Part shown: positions 35,442 to 47,479 of the stretch, in pieces | How positions within the stretch are numbered: position 1 is the stretch's first letter | How the letters are laid out: each line of letters starts with the position of its first letter | NCBI RefSeq assembly: GCF_904849725.1 | Contig: NC_058524.1 | Coordinates: 511,670,263 to 511,734,262, forward strand | Direction of reading: 5' to 3' | Length of the DNA stretch: 64,000 bases | DNA from: Hordeum vulgare subsp. vulgare | Taxonomy: Eukaryota; Streptophyta; Magnoliopsida; Poales; Poaceae | Notes under the pieces: model-generated | What the model was told of the DNA's origin: nothing | Seen by the model: the letters and a program-made list of their open reading frames with translations, nothing else | Database searches by the model: none | Position numbers and translations under genes: made by a program

Positions 35442-36418
35442 GTTGCAATCTCAAAGGATTGACACATGGATAAAGTGGTGCTTGCTGAATTCCTAGTATT
35501 AAACCTCATATTTGTCTCAATGCTTTGTTATCTTGATATGGTTGTCATCTTTGGCAAATAGTGTTGCATTGTGCTAATGGAATTTGACAAATACAAAGTA
35601 TTCAAAGGCTCTCGGATAAGAGACTTGTATATTGTTGATTTGTCTATAGGTCCTCATCCTACCACGTGTCTACTTGCAAAATCTTCACAAGGCTAGCATG
35701 GCATCAATGACTTGGATGTGCTTGCATGAGGAATCTGCACACACTCATAAAGAAGAAGAACATCATAGGCATCGAGGGTGTCAAATTCCTCAAGGATCAT
35801 TTTTGTGGAGCTTGTGAGTCTAGATAGATGATCGGATGCAAGGATCCCTAGAAGACTATCATGAGCACAACTCGTCCCTTTGAATTACTTCATATGGATC
35901 TCTTTGGTACCACTCATTATACCACAAAACTGACGCTTCATCTCTATATGGCTTTGTCATTGTTCATGACTACTCACGTTACACTTGGGTGCATATTATA
36001 TGGTACAAAACTGAAGTGCATGAAGTCTTCACATGATTTTCTTCAAGGGAAGCAATGGATTTTGATGTCAAGATCAAGCACATCAGGAGTGAGAGTGGGA
36101 CTGAGTTAAAGAACACTACTCTTAATGACTATCTTGATGAACTCGGTATTACTCATGAGCAATCTGCCCCATATACTCCTCAGCAAAATGGCATCATGGA
36201 GCACAAGAACACGACTCTTGTTGACATGGCTCACACTATGCTTGAAGAAAACAAGACCCCTTGTCATTTCTGGCAAGAGGCAATCAATACTGCCTTCCAC
36301 ATCATCAATAGGATATATCTTCACAAATTCCTCAAGAAGACTTCATATGAACTCCTCACTGAAAGGAAACAAATCTAAGTTATTTTAAACTCTTCGGTGC
36401 AAATGTTGGATTAGAGAT
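35442..36418 (+). pseudogene. Copia A, protease-integrase region (right fragment)
   Basis: It continues copia A after the 18-kb insertion. Recognisable pieces, with several frame changes, are the GAG-preintegrase-like region (FKGSRIRDLYIVD-type, about 35590-35650), RPFELLHMDLFG with the first integrase Asp (about 35877-35910), IKHIRSESGTELKN with the second, and YTPQQNGIMEHKNTTLVDMA with the Glu (about 36170-36230). It ends at 36418 in a CWIRD-like stretch, where the 5' LTR of copia B begins. DD35E integrase is the role in intact relatives. Confidence 0.8.
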
Positions 36419-37908
36419 TGTAAGTGCATCTAGCGCCCCTTAGTGATTTTGGTGTACTAAAGACTTATATGTTAAGGGACTAATATGTTTGTGCGTGTAC
36501 ACAGGCTCTATAAGTCAATGAGGAGTTTGATATATCCGAACAAAGTTGACCCCTAAAAATAAATGTCTTCAAGTGAAGACTTTGATATTTTCGTGAAGAC
36601 TTTGAAAGTGAGGAAATTCGTGTGTCCTTGAAGATATTGATGCAAGGACAATGAAGCGTGAAGACTTGTTTTTGTAATTTCATTTCCCTTCTTTTAAGTC
36701 ATAGGAGCACTGTACTATTAAAGGGGTCGAGGTAATATAAAGGAAAAAATTACAAGTGATGCTCATGTCAAATCCTACACATATCCAATCCTTCAGTGAA
36801 GCCTTTGGATATCTCTTGTACTGTAGTCAAATTCTTTAGTTACAAAGACGTAGCTCTTCTGGTCTGTGAGGAAATTGCTCTGACTAAGGAGTTAGGATTT
36901 CGCCAGTGCGAATTGCCTACAAGTGAGGAACTTGATAGATCCGAGGACTTCCATAGTTCAAAGTTTTGACTGTTGTTGTGCTTCCCGCCAACTGTCCCTA
37001 AGATCTTCTCCACATAACAGTCATATCATTGAGGGCATTTATGTCTTATCATGTCGGGTTGCACCCTGGATATAAATAGATGCCCCCCATAACCACTAGT
37101 TGGTTGGCTGCTCCAAGAGAGAACTTGACAAGTGTCATTTGAGAGCAACACATCCTCCGAGTACTTTGAGAGAAATTAGTAAGTGAGGGAAAACCCAAAA
37201 CCCACAAACCAAAAACCCAGAGTGATTGAAAATCACTGAAGAGACTTTTCCTATGTGGAACCGACACTTGTTACCTATGAAGACTGTGTATCTTCTAGAC
37301 GGTTAGGCATCATGGTCTAGAGCATCCAAGAGAAAATTGTGGATTGTCGGGTGATCGAGTTTGTGAGGGTTTGGAAGTATGCCCTGAAGACTTACCATAA
37401 GCGTTGGGCAAGGTCTCTGTGACCTTAGCTCAAGAAGAATACGGTAAGGAATCTGTGTCCTGGGACCGTGTGTCGTTTGGTTTAAATATCAAGCCGCTCC
37501 AAACCAAACGTATGACTGTCATAGCAATTAGAACTGGGTCATCAAACCATTGTCTTCATCGAGCTCCTGGTTCTATTTCCTCAACCCCTTCATTTCCTCA
37601 AATATTTGCTGATGAAGTTGGTCGTTAGTATTTCAAGACTTTGACAAAATACTTTCTCAATTTCCTCATCTCAAATTCTTTAGTCACCTTGTTTTTCGCG
37701 TGCTTATCCTATTTACACGCTACTTGTCCTTTATGTTTGTTTCATTTCATCATGAGAACTATGCTACTCCTATGTTATGCTTACACATGTGTACTTATTA
37801 GAAAGAAAGTATTTCGTCACATAGAAAATTCCTCAAGTAGTAATTCCTCAGCGACGAATTTTTAAAAAATCTTCTATTCAACGCCCTCTAATCAATATAA
37901 CGCACTTT
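36419..37908 (+). repeat. 5' LTR of copia B
   Basis: Begins TGTAAGTGCATCTAGC at 36419, abruptly inside copia A integrase sequence. It contains a TATA-like GGATATAAATAGATG near 37068-37082. The right edge is approximate; the primer-site-like TAGTATCAGAGC at 37913-37924 lies just after it. No matching 3' LTR was found. Confidence 0.7.
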
Positions 37909-37912
37909 AAAT

Positions 37913-37924
37913 TAGTATCAGAGC
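37913..37924 (+). promoter_or_regulatory. Primer binding site, tRNA-Met type (copia B)
   Basis: TAGTATCAGAGC matches the common plant TGGTATCAGAGC site with one change. Confidence 0.7.
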
Positions 37925-37977
37925 AAGGTACTCCCTTGTTCTGTGTGATTTTGGTTTAACCACCTGGAGTTTTAGTT

Positions 37978-39240
37978 ATGTCGACTGCAAGTATGATCAA
38001 GGTCTCTACCGGTTGTCCTACCTTTGAAGGGACGGACTACCCTTACTGGAATAACAAGATGCGCATGCATCTTGAAGAAATTGACAACGATATCTGGTAT
38101 GTTGTGGAAAATGGTGTTCCCTATGTCACCCCATCTGTCAACACTGCTCATGTGAAGAGATTCAAGCAACTCAACTCTCAAGCAAGTAATATTATATGTG
38201 GCCATCTAATCGAAGGTCAGTATGGCAGAGAATTCTTTGGGATCTGCAAAGCTCATCTGTGACAAGCTGCCCAAAGTCAATGAAGGAATCAAAACTCAAC
38301 ATGACTCTCGGGTTGATGTTCTTCACAATCACTTCAACTTCTTCAAATGATTCGACAAAGAAAATGTTCATCAAACCTTCGATCGCCTCACTGATGTCTC
38401 AAATGAGATCCATGCTCTTGGTGCCACTGACATCACCAACCATGAGATGGTGAAGAAATTGCTGAGATCTTTTGATTCCTCATTTTAGACACTTAATTTG
38501 ATGATTCAAGAGCGTGGACACTACAAGTCACTAGATCTTGCCGATATTCTTGAGAGGCTCGATACTCATGAATTCCAATAATCTCAGAAAAGAGATATGT
38601 ATGAGCCAAACTATAGAATATGTCGTAAACTCAAGGCAAAGGAAATTTCCTCATGTGTAGAAGAAGAATCTGATTGCAGTCTTGGTGATCCTGAAGAAAT
38701 TGGTGAGGATCTTGTAAAGCTTGTGAGGAAATGCCATAAGTTTTCCACAAGAGGTTATTTGAAAATCCTAAAAAAGTGATGCGAAGAAATCAAAATCTTC
38801 ATATGAGGATTGCTAGAAAAGAACTTGTCACAAGTGCAAGTAGTTTCGCCACTACATTTCTGATTGCCCTTGTTGGGTAAAGGAATAAAACAAAAAGAAA
38901 TACAAGGATGATATTTTGATGACTCGAAGAAAAAGGAGAAATCTTCAAAGTCCTCATCTTCAAAGTCCTCGTCTTCAAAGTCCTCATCACACAAGAAGAA
39001 CAATTCCAGAAAGGCTCGGACACTTATTGGCAAGGAAATGTATTGTGAAGAAGAATCTGAGGAATGCGAGGAAGAGGAAGGATTTGAGAATGAGTCAGAC
39101 TCTGGTGTGGCAAGCCTAGCTCTTGCTACCACATTTTTCAGGAAGTACATCTTCAACATTGAAGAAAATAATATCGTCAAAAATGGTGATGACTCCGATG
39201 ATGACTCCAGTCCCACCTATTGCTTCATGCAAAAAGGTGC
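37978..39240 (+). pseudogene. Copia B gag
   Basis: ATG at 37978 opens MSTASMIKVSTGCPTFEGTD and YPYWNNKMRMHLEEIDNDIW, the typical start of copia gag (UBN2-like). The frame breaks after 38262, and later parts lie in other frames with stops. Around 38825-38870 a decayed CCHC zinc knuckle can be read (C-x2-C, F-x-H, C). A Lys/Ser tract from a threefold 15-bp repeat (about 38944-38988) and an acidic stretch (YCEEESEECEEEEGFENESDS, 39038-39100) follow. In intact relatives gag binds and packages element RNA. This copy is not functional. Confidence 0.75.
38944..38988 (+). repeat. 15-bp microrepeat in copia B gag
   Basis: Three copies of a TCTTCAAAGTCCTCR unit encode a Lys/Ser tract. Confidence 0.75.
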
Positions 39241-40588
39241 CAAGGACGAATCACCCAAAGCTACCGAGTGGGTCGTCGACGGTGGACGCACCAATCAAAT
39301 GACTAGTGACAAGTGTCTTTTGATGTACATTGCATTAGCTCCATCTCATATGAAGCATATCACCTACTCAGATAAAGGAAAAAAAGAAGGTGGGTCCAGG
39401 TAAGGTTGCAATCTCAAAGGACCGAAACATGGACAAAGTCACGCTTGTCGAAGCCCTTGGATTCAATCTCATGTTTGTCTCAATGCATTGTGATCTTGAT
39501 ATGGCTGTCATCTTTGGGAAATATCGTTGCATACTTGTCACGGAATCCAACAAATGCAAAGTCTTTGAAGGCTTTAGGAGAGGAGACTTGTATATTGTTC
39601 ATTTCTCTATAGGTCCCCAACCTGCCACATGTTTGCATTGAGGAAAACTTCAAAAGACTGGCTATGGCATTGACGACTTGGGCATGCTAGCATGAGGAAT
39701 CTAAACACACTCGTGAAGAAGATGCAAGTCATGGGCATTGATGGTGTCAAATTCCTCAATGATCATTTGTGTGGGGCTTGCAAGTCTCGAAAGATGACCA
39801 GATCCAAACATCCCTCGAAGACTATGATCACTACCACTCGTCCCTTTGAATTGCTTCACATGGATATCTTTGGCCCCACTCATTATGCCACACTAACCAA
39901 TGTTGCATCTCTATATGGCTTTGTCATTGTTGATGATTACTCATGTTAGACTTGGGTTCATAGTATCTGGTACAAAACTGAAGTGCATGAAGTCTTCAAA
40001 TTATTTTCTTCAACGTTAGCGATGAATTTCGACGTCAAGATCAAGGACATCACGAGTGAGAGTGGATCGAGTTCAAAAACACTTGTCAGAATGACTATCT
40101 CGATGATGTTGGTATTACTCATGATTTAATTGCCCCATATACACCTCATCAGAATGGTGTCGTGGAGCGCAAGAACAAGACTCTTGTTGATATGGCTCGC
40201 GCTATGCTTGGAGAATACAAGACCCCTCGTCGCTTCTGGCGTGAGGCAATCAATACTGCTTGCCACATCATCAACATGGTATATATTCTCAAATTCCTTA
40301 AGAAGACTTCATATGAACTCCTCACTCACAAGGAACCCAATGTCAGTTATTCCAAAGTCTTCAGTGTAAAATGTTGGATTAGAGATCCTCATCATCGTTT
40401 GAAATTCGCACCGAAAGCACATGATGATTTTATGCTTGGTTATGGAAAGGACCCGCACACGTACAAAGACTTCAACACCTACCACAACAAGGTTTTTGAA
40501 ACTGTATATGTGTGGCTCGATGAAACTAACAACTCGTAATGAGAGCACCTTCCTCCTGTGCAAGATGAAAAGCCTCATGATAAATCAA
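39241..40588 (+). pseudogene. Copia B protease and integrase
   Basis: Protease: EWVVDGGRTNQMTSD (about 39265-39310), where the usual DSGCT is degraded to DGGRT. Then GKVAISKDRNMDKVTLVEALG and KVFEGFRRGDLYIVHF (GAG-preintegrase region). The integrase zinc finger and core follow: HLCGACKSRKMTRSKHPS, RPFELLHMDIFGPTHYA, then YTPHQNGVVERKNKTLVDMA in a shifted frame (about 40135-40195). The stretch KFLKKTSYELLTHKEPN and CWIRDPHHRLKFAPKAHDDF runs to about 40540. Several frameshifts and a TAG near 39947 break it. A Harbinger-type MITE follows at 40592. Confidence 0.8.
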
Positions 40589-40591
40589 TTA

Positions 40592-41211
40592 GGCCAACTC
40601 CACCACGCGACCCCAAACGGACGTCCATTTTGCTCGAATTCTGTTCGTTTATGTAGGGTGATGGGGTCGTGTCCAGGCCTGTCCTGGGATGCGCTAGCCG
40701 TGCGCCCAGCGCGCGGCCGCATCATGTCCGCCTTATATTAATAAAATACACCAGCATGTGTCAGGCCAACTTCGTGGGTGGGGGGGAATAGAAAAAGGAG
40801 GCCGTGCTGCATCCCGTCCGCCTTATATTAATAAAATACACCACCGCGTGTCAGGCCAGCTTCGTGGGTGGGGGGTAGAAAAAGGAGGCCCGTGCTGCAT
40901 CATGTCCGCCTTATATTAATAACATACACCACCGCGTGTGAGGCCAGCTTCGTGGGTGGGGGTGGGAATAGAAAAAGGAGGCCCGTGCCACCAACGGGCG
41001 GGCCAGGGGCGGACAAGCACGCGCATCCCGTTTGTCCGCACGCTGTCCGTTTTACCCCAAAGGCAGCACAAACTTGCGCCGGGGATGGGTCAAAAGCGGT
41101 CACAAAATAGACAAAAGTTCGTTTGCTCCCGCGCGCTCGGCCGTCTGCTTCGTCCGTTTTACCCCAAACGGACGCGCGCGGACATGATGGGGTCGCGTGT
41201 TGGAGTTGGCC
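40592..41211. mobile_element. Harbinger-type MITE in copia B
   Basis: 620 bp with terminal inverted repeats: the left end GGCCAACTCCACCACGCGAC is matched by the inverted right end GGCCAACTCCAACACGCGAC (one difference over 20 bases). The 3-base duplication TTA flanks it at 40589-40591 and 41212-41214, as expected for PIF/Harbinger. No transposase is encoded. Three internal tandem repeats of about 90 bp make up nearly half of it. Confidence 0.85.
40721..40990 (+). repeat. Tandem array of about 90-bp units inside the MITE
   Basis: Three copies starting at 40721, 40811 and 40899, each carrying CCGCCTTATATTAATAA and GGCCAGCTTCGTGGGTGGGG or a close form. Confidence 0.85.
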
Positions 41212-41214
41212 TTA

Positions 41215-42985
41215 GTTTCAAGGATACTAACGATATCATACCCATAGAAGGTCCTCTACCAGCTTATGAATCATCGTGAACTGGGAAGAAATTCATGCTC
41301 GTGCACTTCAGGAAAATGGTGCTGAAGAAAATCCTGAGCCCCAACAAAGTCATAAACCTGACCATCCAAGAGTAGCGAAGGAAGTGCAGATTGACAAAAT
41401 CCTCGATGACATCAATGCACCACATCCCCTCACTCGCTCAAAAGCCTCACACTTCTCTAACTATTATGTGCACTTTGCTTTCATGTCTATCATAGATCCC
41501 AACAAGGTTGATGAAGCATTTATGGAGACTGAGTGGATTCAAGCTATCCAAGATGAATTGGATAAATTCAAGATCTACAACATGTGGAAACTTGTCAAGT
41601 GGCCGGATCCTCGCAAGTACAGCATCATCGGTACTAAGTGGGTCTACCGGAACAAGAAAGACGAAAATGGTCAAGTGGCAAGTCATAAGCCTCGTCTTGT
41701 AGTAGAGGGCTACACACATGTACAAGGAATTGACTTTGATGAAACTTTTGCACATGTTGCTAGACTTGAAGTTATTCGAATATTGCTTTACTATGCTAAA
41801 ATTCACAATATAATATTATATTAAATGGATGTGAAAAGTGCATTCCTCAATGGGAATCTTGAGGAACAAGTATATGTTGCTCAGCCTCCAGGTTTTAAAG
41901 AACCTAAGCATCCTGACCAAGTCTTCAGACTCAACAAGGCCCTATATGGCCTGAGCACGCCCCATGGGCGTGGTATGACACTCTGAAGGAATTCATTATG
42001 AAGAAAGGCTTCAAACTCGGTTCACTCGACCGAACTCTTTTCAAAAAATCATATGGCAATGAACTATTTGGGTGCCAAATATATGTGGATGATATCATCT
42101 TTCATTGCACTGACAAGTGATACAATGATGAATTTGGCTACATGATGACTGAAGAATATCAAATGTCCATGATGGGGGAGTTGAAATTCTTCTTAGGTAT
42201 TTAAATTTGTCAACAACGCAATGGTATTTTCGTCTCTAAAGAGCAAGGATGTCCTGAAGAAATTCGGCATGCAAGATTGCAAAGGAGCCAAGACCCCAAT
42301 GCTGACTAACGACCACCTCCGCAGTGACCAAAATGGTAACAATTTTGATCGGAAGGCATGCCACTTCATGATTGGCTATTTATTGTATATATGTGCATCT
42401 AGGCCAGATATTATGCTTAGTGTTTGCATCTGTGACCATTTCCAATAAACACCAAAGAAATCACCCCATAAGCTTGTGAAGCATATTCTTCGATATCTAG
42501 ACCACACACCAACGCTTGGATTGTGGTACTCCAAGCGTTCAAATCTTGATCTTATTGGATAATCTCACTCTGACTATGCTAGTGATCAGGTGGAATGCAA
42601 GTCAACATCACGCACATGCCATTTCCTTGGACGATCCCTAGTGCGTTGGTCCTCAAAGAAACAAAATTGTGTGTCATTATCTACTGCTTAAGATGAGTAT
42701 ATTGCTACTAGTTCCTGCTGTGCTCAATTTCTATGGATGAAGCAAACCCCTAAGGACTATGGCATCAACGTGAAGAATGTACCTCTGTACTACGACAATG
42801 TGAGTGCCATCAAGATTTCTCACAACCCTATTCAGCATTCGAAGACAAAGCACATCCAGATTTGTCATCATTTTCTTTGTGATCATGTACGAAAGGGCAA
42901 CGTCATCATCGACCATGCGAAGACTCAAGAACAACTCGTTGATATATTCACTAAGCCCTTCAATGAATAGAGATTTTGCAAGTTG
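41215..42985 (+). pseudogene. Copia B reverse transcriptase and RNase H
   Basis: The RVT_2-type domain starts near 41500 (EWIQAIQDELDKFKIYNMWKL, IIGTKWVYRNKKDENG, GIDFDETFAHVARLEVIRIL). It passes through [10 protein letters not shown] (about 41826) and a YVDDIIF box (about 42083). The RNase H part reads SADYASD-, CKSTSRTCHFLGRSLVRW, AEYIATS-type sequence (about 42560-42720), and ends in LVDIFTKPFNE at 42968. Stops at 41822 and 42118 and several frame changes disable it. The strand and order continue from the integrase before the MITE. Confidence 0.8.
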
Positions 42986-43674
42986 ATGTGTGAGCTAAAT
43001 ATCTTAGAATCCTTGAATCTTCTGTGAAAGGACTACCATCCTAACACTTATGCAAAATTGATGACTTAGATGTGCAACACACGTTGTAATGTTTTTCTTC
43101 AATCAATGAAGACTAACCCACTAAGTGTGAAGAAATTGATGAAAAATTTGATTCCCAGCACCCTTGGGCCATTCTATCCCATCCCAAGACTCGTGAAGAA
43201 CTTGAAAATATAAAAAGTTCAGCATAACTTCGACTGGTCATGGCCACCTTCGAAGAAATTAAAGAAGGTTAAAGTTCCTTAGCTAGTTAAAAGCTCATTT
43301 TCTTCACCGTGCTTGAGGATGAAGCTGAGGACCTCGATGACGCTGTTGCACGCCCTGCATCGACAAACGACACCGATAACGTCGGCGCTCCTCCACCACC
43401 TTCACGATGATATTCTTCATGGGAATTAGTCCTCAATTTTCATCCTTTTTCGCTTGATGACAAAGGGGGGGATTTGAATTAGTCTTCAAATGGGTATATA
43501 TATATATATATACGGGATATTTTGTTTAAATTACAACTCTCGTTATTCTAAAGTCTTATGGTGGTCTCGCGTTTTTTGAACTGCTTTCTGCATGCTTATT
43601 CCTCATGTTCATTAATGCACGCATGCTAAATTCCGTTAGACACAATTTTTCGTCATGTTTGTTTGTATAATTGT
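42986..43674 (+). other. Copia B 3' region, truncated before its LTR
   Basis: No gene. A G-rich tract (GACAAAGGGGGGGATT, about 43459-43474) may be the polypurine tract. A (TA) microsatellite lies at about 43495-43511. The expected 3' LTR is missing, and the next element starts at 43675. Confidence 0.5.
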
Positions 43675-44117
43675 TGATACGTCCCCCTGCAACCTCCACC
43701 ACACTCTATTCCACATATAGTGTTAGATCCATGACTCACGCTCATGTATTGCGTGAGAGTTGAAAAGGTTTGAGAACATAGAAAGTGTAAAACAATTTCT
43801 TGATTTTTCACCGGGGTTGTGCATGATTTAGATACTTTGTGTGGTGTAGATGGAGCATAGCCAAACCATATGATTTTGTAGGGATAACTTTCTAAGACCA
43901 TGCCATTTTAAAAGGAATCAATTACCTTATTAGTATGCTTGAAGTATTGTTGTTTTTATGTCAACATAGACTTATGTTTTGAGTCTTATGGATCTGAATA
44001 TTCATGCCACATTAGAGAATATTACATGGATAAATATGTTAGGTAGCATTCCACATAAAAAATTCTGTTTTTATCATTTACCTACTCGAGGACGAGCATG
44101 ATTAAGCTTGGGGATGT
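43675..44117 (+). repeat. Partial extra unit of gag-protease-only element 2 (LTR start fused to internal 3' end)
   Basis: TGATACGTCC, the first bases of the LTR, is followed directly by sequence matching 50196-50621, the 3' end of the internal region. It includes the pre-LTR purine motif AAGCTTGGGGATG (44104-44116). A nearly whole element has collapsed here. Confidence 0.75.
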
Positions 44118-45701
44118 TGAGACGTCTCTAACGTATGTATAATTTTTGTTTGTTCCATGCTATTATATTATATGTTTTGGATGTTTTATATGCATTTATA
44201 TGGTGTTTTATATTATTTTTGGGACTAACCTATTAATCTAGAGGCTAGTGCGAGTTTCTATTTTTTCCACATTTTTGATTATTGCAGATAAGGAATATTA
44301 AACGGAGTCCAAACGGAATAAAATCTTCGGAAAAACATTTCTTGATCCAGAAGACACACTTGGAGTAAGGGGCAAGGGAGTTGCCGGGAGGCCACAAGCC
44401 TGCAGGGTGCGCCCTGGGTGTGGCCGCGCCCCCTGGCTTGTGGCCCCCTGCAGGCCTCCTAACCCTAATTCTTGGCCTATAAATTCCCAAATATTCCCGT
44501 ACCACCAAATATAGCCACAAAAATACTTTTATCCTGCTGGGAGCATGTGTTCCCGAGAGATCCAATCTAGGAGCCTTTTCCGGTAATCTGCCGGAGAGGG
44601 ACTTGATCACGGAGGGCATCTACATCAACTGCATTGCCCCTACGATGATGTGTGAGCAGTTCACCACAGACCTACGGGCCCATAGCTAGTAGCTATATGG
44701 ATTCTTCTCTCTCTTTGATCTTCAATACCATGTTCTTCATGATCTTCATGGAGATCTATCCGCTGTAGTACTCTTTGCGGTGTGTTTGTCGAGATCCGAT
44801 GAATTGTGAGTTTATGTTCAGATTATCCATGAATATTATTTGAGTCTCTTCTGAATTCCTATATGCATAATTTCATATCTTTGCAAGTCTTTTCGAATTA
44901 TTTATTTTGTTTGGCTAACTAGATTGAAAATTCTTACAATGGGAGAAGTGCTTAGTTTTGGGTTCAATCTTGAAGTGTCCTCACCCAATGACAGTAGGGG
45001 TAGCGAGGCACATATTGTATTGTTACACTGCCCCACCAAGGGTAAAAATATGGGGTTTTCATCATATTGCTTGAGTTTATCCCTCTACATCATGTCATCT
45101 TACTTAATGCGTTACTCTGTTCTTCATGAATTTAATACTCTAGATGCAGGCAGGAGTCGGTCGATGTGTGGAGTAATAGTAGTAGATGCAGAATCGTTTC
45201 GTTGTACTTGATACAAACGTGATGCCTATATGCATAATCTTTGCCCTGGATATCTTCACAATTATTTTCTTTTCTATCAATTGATCGACAGTAATTTGTT
45301 CACCCATCGTATTATTTTCCTTTATGAGAAAAGCCTCTAGTGAAACCTATGGCCCCCGGGTCTATTTTCCATATCATATTTTCAGATCTATAAACCTAAA
45401 ATACCAAAAATATTTTTCTGCAATTTATTTACTTTAGTTTTACTTTCAGATCTGTCAATATTTTATATCTATCTCTATCACGTCTCATCCTTGAAAATAA
45501 CTCTGATGGGATTGACAACCCCTTTATAGCGTTTGGTGAAAGTGTTTGATTATTTGTGTAGGTACTACTATTGGAGTCTCTCTTGTTCCTCCTACTGGAT
45601 TGATACCTTGGTTATGAACAAACTGAAGGAAATACTTATCTACTTTTCTGCATCACATTTTCCTCTTCAAGGGAAAAACAACGCAAGCTCAAGAGGTAGC
45701 A
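44118..45701 (+). repeat. LTR of gag-protease-only element 2
   Basis: 1,584 bp, from TGAGACGTCTC to GGTAGCA. A strong inverted repeat GGCCACAAGCC/GGCTTGTGGCC is at 44390-44400 and 44435-44445. It is shared as an LTR by the partial unit on its left and the element on its right. Confidence 0.8.
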
Positions 45702-45712
45702 AGAAGGATTTC

Positions 45713-45730
45713 TCGCGCCGTTGCTGGGGA
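45713..45730 (+). promoter_or_regulatory. Primer binding site, tRNA-Asp type, two mismatches
   Basis: TCGCGCCGTTGCTGGGGA, 11 bases after the LTR, differing from the site at 5039-5056 at two positions. Confidence 0.7.
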
Positions 45731-45932
45731 GGATACATGGAAAGATTACCAAGTACCTATCACAAATCATCTCTTGCATTTACTTTATTTGACATATGCC
45801 TCTCATTTTCCTCTCCCCCATTTCTAAAAGGTTTCCAGAAAATACCAAAAATATTTGCCTTTTTATTCACCCTTTTTTTACGTTTGTCTTTTTGTTTGCT
45901 TGCTTGTGTGCTAGGTTGCTTGCCTTGTCGCG

Positions 45933-47240
45933 GTGGCTCAAGACAATACCAAGTTATGTGATTTTTCCACTACTAAAAATAATGATTTTATTAGTACTCC
46001 GATTGTTCCCGCCACTAGTGCAGAATCTTGTGAAATTAATGCCGCTTTGCTCAATCTTGTTATGAAAGAACTATTTTCTGGCCTTCCTAGTGAAGATGCC
46101 GCATCCCATCTAAATAATTTCGTTGAGTTGTATGATATGCAAAATAAGAAAGATGTGGATAATTAAACTATTAAATTAAAGATATTTCCTTTCTCATTAC
46201 GAAATCGTGCCAAAACTTGGTTTTCATCTTTACCTAGAAATAGTATTGATTCATGGAATAAGTGTAAAGATGCTTTTATTTCTAAGTACTTTCCGCCCAC
46301 TAAGATTATCTCCCTTAGGACTGATATAATGAATTTTAAGCAACTTGATCATGAGCATGTTGCACAATCTTGGAAGAGGATGAAATTAATGATTAGGAAT
46401 TGCCCCGTGCATGGTTTGAGCTTATGGATGATTATACAATTTTTTTATGCGGGATTGAATTTTCCTTCTAGAAATCTTTTAGCTTCAGACGCGGGTGGTA
46501 CTTTTATGGAAATCACATTAGGAAAAGCTACTAAACTCCTAGATAACATCATAGCAAATTACTCTCAATGGCATACCGAAAGATCTCCTACTAGTAAAAA
46601 AGTGCATGCTATGGAAGAAATAAATACTTTGAGTGCAAAGATGGATAAATTAATGAAATTGTTTGCTATTAAGAGTGATCCTATTGATCCCTATGATATG
46701 CCTTTGTCTTATTTGATTGCAAATAATAATGAATCTATGGATGTGAATTTTGTTGGTAGGAACAATTTTGGCAATAACTCGTATAGGGGTAATTTCAATC
46801 CTAGGGCATTCCCTAGTAATCCCTCTAATAATTATGGTAATTCCTAAAACAATTCCTATGGAAATTATAATAAGATTCCCTTTGATCTTGAGAATAATAT
46901 TAAAGAATTCATTATCTCTCAAAAAGGTTTCAATGCTATGATTAAAGAAAAATTGCTCAAGATTGATGATTTGGCTAGGAACGTTGATATAGTTTTTCTT
47001 GAGATTGATTCTTTGAAAATTAGGTCTATTCCACCCAAGCCTGATATTAATGAGTCTTTAAAATCTATGAGAATTTCTATTGATGACTGTAAAGAAAGAA
47101 CCGCTAGAATACGTGCTAAGTGTGAATGGCTTGAAAAGGTGTTTTCTCGTGATGATATTGATGAAGATCTAAAAGTGATTGGTGTGACACCTATTGAATC
47201 TTTGTTTTCTAGCAAAAAACTTGAAAAATATGGGACTTGA
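45933..47240 (+). pseudogene. gag of gag-protease-only element 2
   Basis: One frame throughout, beginning at GTG (45933) where an ATG is expected (A-Q-D-N-T-K-L-C-D-F follows). It is interrupted by TAA at 46164-46166 and 46845-46847 and ends in TGA at 47238-47240. The gag core reads SLPRNSIDSWNKCKDAFISK, NFKQLDHEHVAQSWKRMKL and LSLWMIIQFFYAGLNFPSRN. It is followed by a Asn/Gly-rich tail (FVGRNNFGNNSYRGNFNPR) and a long coiled-coil-like end (IKEKLLKIDDLARNVDIVFL, ARIRAKCEWLEKVF). Domain order and many residues match the gag at 25053-26172, so these are sister families. Loss of the start codon and two nonsense codons show decay. Confidence 0.85.
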
Positions 47241-47479
47241 TATGAGTCAACTTTAGCTAAGAGGCGCCCCAATGATTCGGAGTTCATAGATCTTAGTGAT
47301 AAGATTGATAAAAGTGGGATGGAAGAGGTCAAAACTTTAAATAGCAATGAGCCCCTCTTTCGGATTTCAATGATTTTAATTATGATAGTTGATATTTAAT
47401 TGATTTTGTTTCCTTGTTTCAATTCATGTTAAATTCTCCACATGCTTAGAGTCAAAATAAAGCTTTTACTAAACATATT

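Noticed and set aside
43495..43511. (TA)n run as an origin or regulatory site
   Set aside because: It is a short simple repeat in a retroelement tail, with nothing around it to support a function.
43675..44117. A separate solo LTR at 43675
   Set aside because: Only the first about 12 bases match an LTR; the rest matches the internal 3' end at 50196-50621.
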